A stretch of DNA of 64,000 nucleotides from Streptomyces sp. S4.7 (GTDB taxonomy: Bacteria; Actinomycetota; Actinomycetes; Streptomycetales; Streptomycetaceae): positions 806,001 to 870,000 of the forward strand of contig NZ_CP048397.1 of assembly GCF_010384365.1 (NCBI RefSeq), in the 5' to 3' direction. Shown one piece after another: positions 1 to 8,140 of this stretch. The notes beneath the pieces were generated by a model. The model saw only the letters and a program-made list of their open reading frames with translations. It was not told where the DNA came from and ran no database searches. Position 1 is the first letter of the stretch; the number at the start of each line of letters is the position of its first letter. The translations under genes were made by a program, and so were the position numbers.

Positions 1-2
1 GA

Positions 3-818
3 CGGACCCTCGTCACCCATCCAGGCGTCGGGATGGTCACCATGACGGGCTCGACACGCGGCGGCCGGGAGATTCTGGCCCAGGTGGCCGACCAGATCAT
101 CCCCGTCTCCCTCGAGCTCGGCGGGAAGGCTCCGTTCATCGTCTTCGAGGACGCGGACCTGGACGCCGCGGTCGAGGCCGCTGCCGACGCACGGCTCTGG
201 AACACGGGACAGGTCTGCACGTGCAACGAGGTGACCTATGTGCACGCCGATCTGCACGACGAGTTCGTGCGCCGCGTGGTCGACCGGTTCGCCTCGGTCA
301 CCCCGCTCGATCCGTTCGCGGCCGGCTCGCGACTGGGCCCACTCGTGGCGGAGCGGGAACGGACCAGGGTCCAGGGGATGGTTGATGCGGCCGTCGCGTC
401 CGGTGCCCGCGTCCGGACCGGAGGCGGCCGTCCCGACGGGGAGCAGTACCAGTCCGGCGCGTGGTTCGCGCCCACGGTGCTCACGGGCGTGCGTCCCGAG
501 ATGGACATAGCGCGGCGGGAGGTTTTCGGGCCGGTCCTGCCCATCATTCCGTTCGACGCCGAGGCCGAGGTCGTCTCCGCGGCCAATTCGACCGCATACG
601 GTCTGACCGCCTACGTCTACACCCGAGACCTCTCCCGGGCGATGCGCATGATCGACGCCCTGGAATTCGGGGAGGTCTACGTCAACCAGGCCGGGCCCGA
701 ACAGGTGCAGGGCTTCCACACGGGCTGGAAGAGCTCCGGCCTCGGAGGCGACGACGGCCCGCACGGCTATGAGAAGTACCTCCGGCGCAAGACCGTGTAC
801 GTGCGGCACGCTGTCTGA
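3..818 (+). CDS. Aldehyde dehydrogenase, C-terminal part (3,6-anhydro-L-galactose / lactaldehyde dehydrogenase type)
   Basis: The reading frame is open at the left edge, so the N-terminal half lies outside the window. What remains is the end of the NAD(P)-binding fold and the catalytic domain: a THPGV..FTGS-like stretch, the general-base Glu in LELGGK, and the nucleophilic Cys in NTGQVCTC. The C-terminus (GWKSSGLGGDDGPHGYEKYL) is like that of the AldA lactaldehyde dehydrogenase branch. It is followed 380 bp later, on the same strand, by a GH50 agarase. In S. coelicolor the neighbours SCO3486 and SCO3487 are, from memory, a 3,6-anhydro-L-galactose dehydrogenase and the agarase DagB. I therefore infer that this enzyme oxidises the anhydrogalactose released from agar in the cytosol. 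The family is certain; the substrate rests on synteny. Confidence 0.88.
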   Translation, partial: RTLVTHPGVGMVTMTGSTRGGREILAQVADQIIPVSLELGGKAPFIVFEDADLDAAVEAAADARLWNTGQVCTCNEVTYVHADLHDEFVRRVVDRFASVTPLDPFAAGSRLGPLVAERERTRVQGMVDAAVASGARVRTGGGRPDGEQYQSGAWFAPTVLTGVRPEMDIARREVFGPVLPIIPFDAEAEVVSAANSTAYGLTAYVYTRDLSRAMRMIDALEFGEVYVNQAGPEQVQGFHTGWKSSGLGGDDGPHGYEKYLRRKTVYVRHAV

Positions 819-1186
819 CGGCGAGGCCCCGCCGGGGGACGTCCTACCCACCCGGCCCACCCAACCCGCCCGGCGCTCGGGTGCGGCCCCGGCGGAGCGT
901 CCGGGCCCCTCCGGGCGGGGCTCATCTTGTCGTCGCAGCCGTGTGGACAGGGCGTTGTTCCACCCGCCCCGATGCTCGCCCTGCCCTCCACCGAGCCGTC
1001 AACCCTTCTCTGAGCTGCGCTTTTGTCCCGTCACATGGTTGAACGCAGCACAGGACGCAATCTGGTGCAGATACTTGCCCCGCATAAAAAAACCGGTTTA
1101 CCATCGGGCCGCGCCCCTTCGGTCACGGTAGATCGAGGCGCAGCGTGCGCAGAGACCGTGCGAGCCGGTCCTCTGCTCACCTTCCC
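819..1186. other. Intergenic region upstream of agarase
   Basis: No credible gene is visible here. The left half is GC-rich with imperfect inverted repeats but no clean terminator. The right half becomes relatively AT-rich just before the agarase gene and contains a palindrome described separately. Confidence 0.5.
1087..1103. promoter_or_regulatory. Palindromic operator candidate (LacI-type) before the agarase gene
   Basis: The sequence AAACCGGTTT is a perfect palindrome with a central CG, the usual layout of LacI-family operators. It sits in an A-rich patch about 100 bp upstream of the agarase start. Agar catabolism genes are commonly under LacI or GntR repressors, so a sugar-responsive repressor is a reasonable inference. 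No regulator gene lies in the window. Confidence 0.4.
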
Positions 1187-1200
1187 AGATGGAGGGAGGC

Positions 1201-3597
1201 ATGACCGTGCACAAGCGCGCTTGCACCACTCCGCCGCCGCGAGCCAGCAGGTCGTTCCGCGTGAGGTGGCCTGTCCTGATAGCGGCCGCCTGCGCCGGGT
1301 CAGTCCTGACGACCACCAGCCCTCCGGCCTTCGCGGCCGGAGCTCATGACCTCGGCGACGAGACGATGCTCTACGACTTCCAGGACGGCCGGGTACCCAC
1401 CGAGGTCGGCCCGTACCAGGCGAAGACGACAATCGTCGGTCGCGGCGACAAGAAGCTCCGGGTCGATTTCCAGGCCCGGAAGAACTACTACTCCTCGTTC
1501 TCCGTACGCCCCGAGCCCGTGTGGAACTGGTCGGCGGAGAAGTCCGAGTCGCTCGGCATCGCGATGGAGCTCACGAACCCGGGCAACCGCTCCATCCAGC
1601 TCACGATCGATCTGGAGAGCTCGACCGGCGTCGCCACCCGCAGTGTCAACGTCCCGGCCGGCGGCGGTGGCACGTACTACTTCGACGTCGACAGCCCCGC
1701 GCTCCACCGCGACACCGGGCTGCGCGCCGATCCGTCCTGGCTCGCGGACAAGGACGTCACCTCTGCGGTCTGGATGTGGGGCTCCAAGGAGACGGATACG
1801 AGCCGCATCAGCCAGCTGAACTTCTACGTCGCCGGCCTGCTGCACGACCGGTCGGTCATCGTGGACGACATCCGCGTCGTCCGTGACGCGCCGGCAGACC
1901 CCGGTTACCTCAAGGGCCTGGTCGACGCCCTCGGTCAGAACAGCAAGGTCGACTACGAGGGGAAGGTCTCCAGAACGTGGGAGATCCTTCGGCAGCGCGC
2001 TGCCGAAGCCAAGGACCTTCGCAGGCATCCGGTTCCGGAGGACCGGTCCAGGTACGGCGGCTGGCTGAACGGTCCACGACTCGAGGCGACGGGCAACTAC
2101 CGCGTGGAGAAGTACCAGGGGCGGTGGACCCTGGTGGACCCTGACGGCTACCTGTTCTTCTCGACCGGCATCGACAACGCCCGCATGTTCGACTCCCCGA
2201 CCACGACGGGCTACGACTTCGACCACGACGCGATCCAGGAACTGCCGCCCCCCAGCCTGACGGCCGGCGGCCCCGAGGACCTCAACCGCGTCCAGAAGTC
2301 GGCGCTGCCGACCCGCACGAAGATGTCCGAAACCCGCGCCGACCTCTTCAGCAAGTTGCCCAAGTACCGCACCCGCGCAGGCGAGGGCTTCGGTTACGCC
2401 CCTGACACCCTGGCCGGTCCCGTCGCGCAGGGCGAGACCTACAGCTTCTACAAGGCGAACGTCGCCCGGAAGTACCCCGGCAGCAACTACATGGAGCGGT
2501 GGCGGGACAACACGGTCGACCGGATGCTCAGCTGGGGCTTCACCTCCTTCGGCAACTGGACCGACCCGGAGATGTACGACAACGATCGAATCCCGTACTT
2601 CGCCCACGGCTGGATCAAGGGCGACTTCAAGACGGTGAGCACCGGCCAGGACTACTGGGGCCCGATGCCGGACCCTTTCGACCCCGCGTTCTCCGACGCC
2701 GCAGCCAGAACCGCGCGAGCAGTCGCCGACGAGGTCGCGGACAGCCCGTGGGCGATCGGCGTATTCATGGACAACGAACTGAGCTGGGGCAACGCCGGCA
2801 GTTTCAGCACCCGTTACGGCGTCGTCATCGACACCATGTCACGTGACGCGGCAGAGAGCCCCACCAAGTCGGCGTTCTCCGAAGAACTGGAGGACAAGTA
2901 CGGGACCATCGACGCTCTCAACGCCGCCTGGCAGACGACAGTTCCGTCATGGGAAGCACTCCGTAGCGGCAGTGCCGACCTCGGCTCCGACGAGACCGCG
3001 AAGGAGTCCGACTACTCCGCGCTCATGACGCTCTACGCCACTCAGTACTTCAAGACGGTCGACGCCGAGCTCGACAAGGTCATGCCGGACCATCTCTACG
3101 CGGGTTCGAGGTTCGCCAGCTGGGGCCGCACACCGGAGGTCGTCGAGGCAGCGAGCAAGTACGTCGACATCATGAGCTACAACGAGTACCGCGAGGGACT
3201 GCACCCGAGCGAGTGGGCGTTTCTCGAAGAGCTCGACAAGCCCAGCCTCATCGGTGAGTTCCACATGGGAACGACCACTACCGGGCAGCCGCATCCGGGT
3301 CTCGTCTCGGCGGGAACGCAGGCCGAGCGGGCACGGATGTACGCCGAGTACATGGAACAGCTCATCGACAACCCGTACATGGTGGGCGGCCACTGGTTCC
3401 AGTATGCCGACTCGCCCGTGACTGGCAGAGCACTCGACGGGGAGAACTACAACATTGGCTTCGTCTCCGTCACGGACCGTCCCTACCCGGAGATCGTCGC
3501 CGCTGCCCGCGACGTGAACCAGCGTCTCTATGACCGCCGATACGGCGACCTGGCCACGGCCGAGGGACATTACACCGGTCGGCGTTCAGCGGAGTAG
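1201..3597 (+). CDS. dagB: Secreted GH50 beta-agarase (DagB-like)
   Basis: The product hydrolyses beta-1,4 links of agarose to neoagaro-oligosaccharides outside the cell. I take the ATG directly after ATGGAGGGAGGC because that string supplies a GGAGG ribosome site 5 nt upstream; an ATG 12 nt earlier is in frame but would itself be the ribosome site. The protein is about 798 aa, close to S. coelicolor DagB. It has an Arg-rich n-region, a hydrophobic core and an AFA-AG signal cleavage site around residue 45, then a beta-rich N-terminal domain, then the GH50 barrel beginning near YRVEKYQGRWTLVDPDGY. The likely acid/base is Glu526 in FMDNELSWGN and the likely nucleophile is Glu686 in LIGEFHMG. 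A strong hairpin follows. The preceding gene encodes the matching anhydrosugar dehydrogenase. Confidence 0.87.
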   Translation: MTVHKRACTTPPPRASRSFRVRWPVLIAAACAGSVLTTTSPPAFAAGAHDLGDETMLYDFQDGRVPTEVGPYQAKTTIVGRGDKKLRVDFQARKNYYSSFSVRPEPVWNWSAEKSESLGIAMELTNPGNRSIQLTIDLESSTGVATRSVNVPAGGGGTYYFDVDSPALHRDTGLRADPSWLADKDVTSAVWMWGSKETDTSRISQLNFYVAGLLHDRSVIVDDIRVVRDAPADPGYLKGLVDALGQNSKVDYEGKVSRTWEILRQRAAEAKDLRRHPVPEDRSRYGGWLNGPRLEATGNYRVEKYQGRWTLVDPDGYLFFSTGIDNARMFDSPTTTGYDFDHDAIQELPPPSLTAGGPEDLNRVQKSALPTRTKMSETRADLFSKLPKYRTRAGEGFGYAPDTLAGPVAQGETYSFYKANVARKYPGSNYMERWRDNTVDRMLSWGFTSFGNWTDPEMYDNDRIPYFAHGWIKGDFKTVSTGQDYWGPMPDPFDPAFSDAAARTARAVADEVADSPWAIGVFMDNELSWGNAGSFSTRYGVVIDTMSRDAAESPTKSAFSEELEDKYGTIDALNAAWQTTVPSWEALRSGSADLGSDETAKESDYSALMTLYATQYFKTVDAELDKVMPDHLYAGSRFASWGRTPEVVEAASKYVDIMSYNEYREGLHPSEWAFLEELDKPSLIGEFHMGTTTTGQPHPGLVSAGTQAERARMYAEYMEQLIDNPYMVGGHWFQYADSPVTGRALDGENYNIGFVSVTDRPYPEIVAAARDVNQRLYDRRYGDLATAEGHYTGRRSAE

Positions 3598-3621
3598 CCG
3601 ATCGAGAGACGGACACTCCGT

Positions 3622-3659
3622 CCGGGGCCGCCGCCCGCACACATGGACGGCGGCCCCGG
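3622..3659 (+). terminator. Terminator hairpin after agarase
   Basis: A perfect 12-bp GC stem (CCGGGGCCGCCG with its complement) closes a 14-nt loop 25 bp after the agarase stop. There is no U-tract, which is normal in Streptomyces. Confidence 0.6.
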
Positions 3660-3798
3660 ACCCGTGGCACGTGTGCCCGCCGATACTCTGGACGTCATCT
3701 CACTTGTCAAGCTCACCGAGGAGGGCGGCCTGTGAGGCTGATCCTTTGGAGTGGACACCCTGACAATGGATCTTGATGGTCCAGGGAGGGATGTCCAG

Positions 3799-4110
3799 GT
3801 GGGACGCAGGTGTCCGTATCCGGAGGAGTTCAGGAAGGACGCGGTCGCGCTCTACCGTGCCGCGGCCGGGAAGAGAACCTACGCGGCAGTGGCCGCGGAT
3901 CTCGGCATCACCGCAGAGTCGCTGCGGACGTGGGTGCGTAAGGACGAGGCTCAAGCCGTGCCCGGACGCCGTGACACGGGTGGCGAGGCGGAGGAGCTGG
4001 CCCGGCTGCGGGCGGAGAACGCCCGGCTGCTGAACGCCGAGAAAGAGTGGCACCTCGAGCGCGAGATCCTTCGCCGGGCGGCCGCGTATTTCGCTCGGGA
4101 GGTGAAGTGA
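3799..4110 (+). CDS. IS3-family transposase OrfA
   Basis: This is the small DNA-binding subunit of an IS3 transposase. It begins CPYPEEFRKDAVALYR and contains the HTH_Tnp_1 helix-turn-helix (YAAVAADLGITAESLRTWV), followed by a leucine-zipper-like stretch (EEAEELARLRAENARLLNAE) that mediates OrfA multimers. The GTG start is chosen because GGGAGG precedes it by about 10 nt; upstream ATGs in frame lack a ribosome site. The stop overlaps the GTG of orfB (GTGA), as expected for a translationally coupled or frameshift-coupled IS3 pair. The gene looks intact, but without orfB it cannot transpose alone. Confidence 0.8.
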   Translation: MGRRCPYPEEFRKDAVALYRAAAGKRTYAAVAADLGITAESLRTWVRKDEAQAVPGRRDTGGEAEELARLRAENARLLNAEKEWHLEREILRRAAAYFAREVK

Positions 4111-4234
4111 GCCCTCGCCGCTGGGACTTCATCTCCGACAACCGCGCCGACTTCGGCGTCAAGCGGATCTGCCGGGTGCTCGGGGTGTCCCGCGCCGGCT
4201 TCTACCGCCATCTGGCCACCGGGCAAGCCCGCAC
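4107..4234 (+). pseudogene. IS3-family transposase OrfB, 5' fragment
   Basis: The frame encodes a typical OrfB N-terminus (RWDFISDNRADFGVKRICRV, then LGVSRAGFYRHLA). Only about 42 codons remain. The DDE integrase core is absent because the sequence switches to the inverted duplication. Confidence 0.75.
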
Positions 4235-4788
4235 GAGTAATCGTCAAGACCTGTGGGGGCCGCTCGACGGTTGTCCCGATGACGGAGGACGTGACCGCCG
4301 CGACCTGACGGGCTGTGACTCATGTTGGCCAATGCAGTGGTTGCCCCTGCGGTGATCGAAATTGGATCGTCTGCGGCTCGTGGTCAGTCGTAGGGTGCGG
4401 CAATGGACTGGAACGCCTGGCATGGCAAGTACGACGTAGCGGACTCCTGGATGGAACGGAGGCTGCGGACCGTTCAATCGCAGACCCGGGCTGCCCTGGA
4501 CGATGCCCCGGCCGGGCCGCTGAAGGTGATCAGCCTGTGCGCCGGGGACGGTCGCGGCCTCCTCCACGTCCTGTCCGATCATCCACGCCGCCACGAGGTG
4601 CGGGCGCGGCTTGTCGAATTGGACGCCCGCAACACCGCCGCGGCTTCGGAGACGGCTCGCCTGGCAAAGCTGGACCAGGTCGAGGTAGTGACGGGCGACG
4701 CCTCCCTCATCGACCAGTACCGAGACATGACCCCCGCGGACCTCGTTCTGGTCTGCGGTGTCTTCGGAAACATCACCGACAGCGACAT
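4235..4788. repeat. Inverted duplication, left copy (554 bp)
   Basis: This segment is the reverse complement of 10024-10578. Reading both copies by eye I see only two differences: a G5/G6 run near position 4254 and a G/A change near 4556. The copies start at GAGTAATCGTCAAGACC and end at GACAGCGACAT. They lie 5.2 kb apart in opposite orientation. Confidence 0.93.
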
Positions 4789-4822
4789 TGAACCGTTCCG
4801 GGTTCGGTACAAGGCCGCGTAG
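4403..4822 (+). pseudogene. SAM-dependent methyltransferase, truncated duplicate
   Basis: The first 129 codons match the intact methyltransferase encoded on the minus strand at 9747-10409, then the frame runs into unrelated sequence and stops after ten more codons. The methyltransferase C-terminal half is missing. A substitution changes the glycine-rich SAM motif from CAGDGRD to CAGDGRG. The copy is therefore very probably inactive. Confidence 0.85.
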
Positions 4823-4944
4823 TTAAGGCCTGTCGGCGCAGGTCAAGAGGGTTTTGAAGATCCCGAGACAAGGCGAGGGGACCCCTGGTATACCTCGGGA
4901 GTCCGCCAAGACATCTCAAGGTTCAGAGGTCCCCTTGCCGTTCC

Positions 4945-5357
4945 AGTATTTCACCGAGCCCGCTCCGGAGGGATCGGTTCCTGTGGCCGATGCGTTCACC
5001 GCCGGCCACCTGGGCGAGCTGACGAGGTACGTCCTGGACTCCGGCGTTCTCGGTGTGATCGGCGCCCAGGTCGACAGCGCGGCCCAGGCGGCGGGAACGC
5101 TCCGCGGACGCCGAGCGCGCGCTCTCACCCAGTTGACCACGCGGGAGGTGATCGTCGACGCCGACGCCGACACGATCCCCGCCGGCGTGGACGGCGAGGC
5201 TCTCACACTGCCGACCCCGGTCCGGTGCCGCATCCAGCCGGATGCCCTGCGGGTGCGCGTCCCCCGCGACCGTCCCGGTGTGCCGCGCGTCAGGCCCCCG
5301 ATGGACTGGCGCCAGGTGCGGCGGCGGCGCGCTCGACCATCCGAACGGCGGCCGGAC
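4945..5357 (+). pseudogene. Diacylglycerol kinase (YegS/DgkB family), C-terminal fragment
   Basis: About 110 residues match the C-terminal beta-sandwich of bacterial lipid kinases. The diagnostic piece is PAGVDGEALTLPTPVRCRIQ followed by ALRVRVP. The ATP-binding GGDGT motif and the entire N-terminal domain are missing, cut off at the rearranged junction on the left. There is no stop codon between this fragment and the channel gene downstream; the frame continues straight into it. The intact ancestor probably phosphorylated diacylglycerol or a related lipid at the membrane. Confidence 0.7.
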
Positions 5358-5891
5358 ATGGCAACTGACACCCCGACGAGCCCCGGACGCGGTGCGGCCC
5401 TGCTCACGGTGGCGCGGTCCGCCGGTACGGCGACCGGACTGGTCATCGTTTACTACCTGCCGCCCATGGACCAACCGTTGGCCGCGGGCACGACGGCCGG
5501 TCTCGTTCTCGGCCTGCTCGCCGTGACCGCGCTGTTCCTCTGGCAGGTCCGTACCATCGTCCGCTCCCCGCACCCGCAGCTACGGGCCGTGGAGTCACTC
5601 GCCGCCGTCGCCACCTTGTTCGTGCTGCTCTTCGCGACCTCGTATTTCCTCCTGGAGAACGACACGACCGGCAGCTTCTCCGAACCCCTCAGCCGTACCG
5701 ACGCCCTGTACTTCACGCTCACCGTGTTCAGCACCGTCGGCTTCGGCGACATCACCGCCGGCTCCGACACCGCACGCGTCATGACGATGATCCAGATGGT
5801 CGGCGGAATCCTGCTCGCGGGCGTGGCCATCCGGGTGGTGGTCAGCGCCATCCAGGCCGGCCTGCGGCGACAGGGGAAGAAGGAACCATGA
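5358..5891 (+). CDS. Potassium channel family protein (Ion_trans_2)
   Basis: The 177-residue protein has four hydrophobic segments (roughly residues 15-35, 43-65, 80-102 and 140-165). Between the third and fourth lies a pore loop with the K+ selectivity signature TVGFGD. The last two segments form the KcsA-like core; two extra helices precede it. I chose the ATG that starts MATDTPTSPG because the channel fold begins soon after. No strong ribosome site precedes it, and it is in frame with the kinase fragment upstream, so a kinase-channel fusion product is also possible. A bidirectional hairpin follows. Confidence 0.8.
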   Translation: MATDTPTSPGRGAALLTVARSAGTATGLVIVYYLPPMDQPLAAGTTAGLVLGLLAVTALFLWQVRTIVRSPHPQLRAVESLAAVATLFVLLFATSYFLLENDTTGSFSEPLSRTDALYFTLTVFSTVGFGDITAGSDTARVMTMIQMVGGILLAGVAIRVVVSAIQAGLRRQGKKEP

Positions 5892-5899
5892 GGCTTCCG

Positions 5900-5931
5900 G
5901 CCGCTGAGGCTCCCTCCGGAGCCTCAGCGGC
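5900..5931. terminator. Bidirectional terminator hairpin
   Basis: A perfect 14-bp stem (GCCGCTGAGGCTCC and its complement) with a CTCC loop separates two convergent genes, the channel on the plus strand and a secreted protein on the minus strand. Confidence 0.75.
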
Positions 5932-5994
5932 AGCCCCGCACGCCGCTACGCCCCGTCCCCGGAAGAGAGCAGGGCGCAGCGGCGGTAGGGGAGA

Positions 5995-6363
5995 TCAGGC
6001 GTACGCGCAGATCACGTACACCGAGATGCCCACGCTGCTGTACGCATTCTGACGTCCGAGGCCGATCCAGCCCCGCCCGTCGTCCGTCGGGAACGAGCCG
6101 ACCAGGATGGCATCGTTGCCCTGTGCCTCCGCGCCGCCGCCGATGGCGACCTTCCCCGCCGGGCAATACACCGTCCGCCGTTGGAAGTTCGGCACGTTCG
6201 CGTTCGGCAGCTTCACCACCTGGTACCCGTCGACCGCCGCGGCCCGGGACACCTGACCGCTCTTCGGAGCCGTCTGGCTGTCCGACGCCTGCGCCGCCCA
6301 GCCCACGCCCGACACCAGCGCCACCGCCAGCGCACCCACCCCGAGAACCCTCAAGCCTCGCAT
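5995..6363 (-). CDS. Small secreted protein of unknown function
   Basis: The 122-residue product begins with a clear Sec signal peptide (MRGLRVLGVGALAVALVSGV, cleavage near AQA-SD). The mature part of about 95 residues is Gly-rich with two cysteines (TVYCPAGKVAIGGGAEA and VYVICAYA) that could form one disulphide. I recognise the type as a common Streptomyces exported hypothetical protein but know no activity. It is monocistronic and converges on the channel gene. Confidence 0.75.
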   Translation of the reverse strand: MRGLRVLGVGALAVALVSGVGWAAQASDSQTAPKSGQVSRAAAVDGYQVVKLPNANVPNFQRRTVYCPAGKVAIGGGAEAQGNDAILVGSFPTDDGRGWIGLGRQNAYSSVGISVYVICAYA

Positions 6364-6683
6364 CCTGCTCCTTCACGTCCGGCAAGGCCCCGATGGCCGG
6401 CGCCTCGTCCACAACCTCCACCCTGCCTGCTTCCAGCATCCCAGAGCATCATTTACGCGACTAAACACCCAGATAGAGCGAAGGGGAAGCACGGTCTCCT
6501 CCGACGTGCCCAGCGCCCGCCCCCAGGTGGGTTTCGGACGGGCGGCCGACGTCCGGATCCAGCGGCCGGACGGCGCTGACGATGCGTCGGCGGAGCACTC
6601 GCCGCCTGTCCCCCGAGCTCCCAAACTCGCGGGTCGGGCAAGTCGGCACGTTTTATGGGCGGTTGGTGATCCGTTCGTCGACG
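6364..6683. other. Unassigned sequence
   Basis: No convincing gene is visible. Open frames on both strands are Arg/Pro-rich with no recognisable motif. It lies between the secreted protein and an IS6 remnant and is probably rearranged DNA. Confidence 0.4.
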
Positions 6684-6794
6684 GAGTTCCTCGACCTCGC
6701 GGAAGCTGAGCGGGAAGCGGTGGTACAGCCACACACAGTGGGAGATGACGACCGGGTACCGGTGCCCCTTGCACGACAGCGACGCGCTCCCCAC
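6684..6794 (-). pseudogene. IS6-family transposase N-terminal fragment
   Basis: The minus strand encodes KGHRYPVVISHCVWLYHRFP followed by LSFREVEEL, the hallmark N-terminus of IS6/IS26-type transposases. The match stops after about 30 residues; the DDE core is absent. Confidence 0.75.
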
Positions 6795-6856
6795 GAACGA
6801 CCCTTCCCTGGCTGATCAACCAGAAGATCATCCCATCCAGTCAACCAACGTGACAG

Positions 6857-7234
6857 CGCCCATCCGAGAGCTTCCTCGGCAACGACGTCCTGGCCACGGC
6901 CGTCGACGTACTGGCCGAGTGCGAGACCGCCGTCACCGCGTGCGCCACGGACATGCTCGCGGAGAAGGACGCGGACACACTGAGGGCGGCGATCGACCGG
7001 GATCTGGACTGCGCCGACGTCGCCGGCGCGACCCGCCGGATCCTCACCCGGCACAGTGGCCACGATCCGGCGCTCCTCACCGCACAGGTCGAGGCCTGTC
7101 TCATCGCCTGCCAGCACAGCCACGACCTGTGCAGCGGACACGCCCAGCACCATGACCACTGCCGGATCTGCGCCGAAGCCACCGCTCGCGCCACGGAAGC
7201 CTGCCGGAGTGTGCTCAAGGCTGTACGAGGCTGA
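6857..7234 (+). pseudogene. Four-helix-bundle copper-binding protein (Csp-like), 5'-truncated
   Basis: The frame carries a Cys- and His-rich helical bundle (DLDCADVAGATRRIL, then HAQHHDHCRICAEA) of the Csp1/Csp3-type copper storage family, which binds Cu(I) through many cysteines. The family match begins at about residue FLGNDVLATAVDVLAEC, directly after an in-frame stop, with no usable start before it. The first internal ATG (6953) would give 93 residues and lose one helix. Several usual cysteines are absent (for example ETAVTACATD). I regard it as truncated and probably non-functional, though a shortened protein could be made. Confidence 0.6.
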
Positions 7235-7673
7235 AGTCCCGCGCGGTCACTCCCGCGCAGGACGTGGCGGCCAGAGGCGGAGACGTCGGCGAGCCAGGCG
7301 ATGAGAGGGCGAATGGTCGTCCATGATCCGTCCGCCCAGCCCGGCGTGGGCTCGGTCGGGAGCACGGCAGTGGCTGCACGCAACCGTTGCGGCAGGTGAC
7401 CGTCACCTCCACCGAGTCAAGCCGTAGCGCGCGCCCTTTCCCCCGGCGCGACAGCGCCGGGCGCCCTTTCCAGTGCGCTGGTGTGGGCACGTCCTACGCC
7501 TGCGGGTCTCTGCCCAGTAGTCGCCGCGAGGTGGCCTTGAGTTCCCGGCGGTCGCGGTCCGATTCGCGGACATCCCGAAGCGGGGCGCGTTCCGTCGGCC
7601 GAGGTCGGGCAGCGCATCTCCGAGGAGGGATCGGGCAGCAAAGTCCACACATGGGTGCCCCAGGCAGCGGCGG
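7235..7673. other. Unassigned sequence
   Basis: I see no gene, tRNA or clean hairpin. Open frames on both strands lack recognisable motifs and appear to be composition effects. Confidence 0.4.
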
Positions 7674-7880
7674 TCAGGAGCTTCGCCAGACAACACCGCG
7701 CTGCTCGTACTCCATGATGGACTCGACACCGAGGGCGACGGAGGCTCCGCACGCGCGGGTGAGCAGCCAGAGCGCCAGATCGATTCCGCTCGTGACACCT
7801 CCCGCGGTGACGAGGTTCCCGTCGTCGACGACCCGTGCGTCGATCACCTTGCCTCCCTGGGAGGCCAGTTCGGGCTTGGC
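7674..7880 (-). pseudogene. DJ-1/PfpI family protein, C-terminal fragment
   Basis: The minus strand encodes GKVIDARVVDDGNLVTAGGV then TSGIDLALWLL and a natural-looking end (MEYEQRGVVWRSS). This is the C-terminal third of a GATase1-like DJ-1/PfpI or isonitrile-hydratase protein. The nucleophile-elbow Cys region is missing. The upstream side abuts an IS256 transposase fragment, which presumably caused the truncation. Confidence 0.7.
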
Positions 7881-7883
7881 CAG

Positions 7884-8108
7884 GTGGTGGGTCGTACAGA
7901 GTCGGCCTTCTCCACCGTCAAGCTCCGCACCAAGGTCACCCGCGGCGCCGGCAGCCCCGCCGCAGCCCTCGCGATGGTGTTCAAACTCGTCGAGTCCGCC
8001 CAGGCCCGCTGGCGGGCGATCACCGGAGCCCACCTCGTGCCCCTGGTCCGCACGAGCGTCCGGTTCGAGAGTGGCGTCCTGGTCGAACGTTCGCGGGGCG
8101 CTGCCTGA
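7884..8108 (+). pseudogene. IS256-family transposase C-terminal fragment
   Basis: The reading frame ESAFSTVKLRTKVTRGAGSP, AALAMVFKLVESAQARWRAI, ending in LVERSRGAA matches the end of actinobacterial mutator-type (IS256) transposases. Only the last 70 codons remain. It sits back-to-back with the DJ-1 fragment. Confidence 0.7.
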
Positions 8109-8140
8109 TCTTGTGGCGGCTGGTCGGACAGGGCAATTAC

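Larger units (their letters stand above)
3731..4234 (+). mobile_element. IS3-family element, right part lost
   Basis: The element carries orfA and the beginning of orfB in the usual overlapping IS3 arrangement. A likely left end lies around TGAGGCTGATCCTTTGGAG. The right part is missing: orfB stops at the exact point where the 555-bp inverted duplication begins, so the element was cut by that rearrangement. Confidence 0.65.

Noticed and set aside
4860..4945. Inverted pair AGGGGACC / GGTCCCCTTG suggesting an IS end or hairpin
   Set aside because: The pairing is imperfect and I could not match it to a partner end; it may be a mobile-element boundary, but support is too thin.
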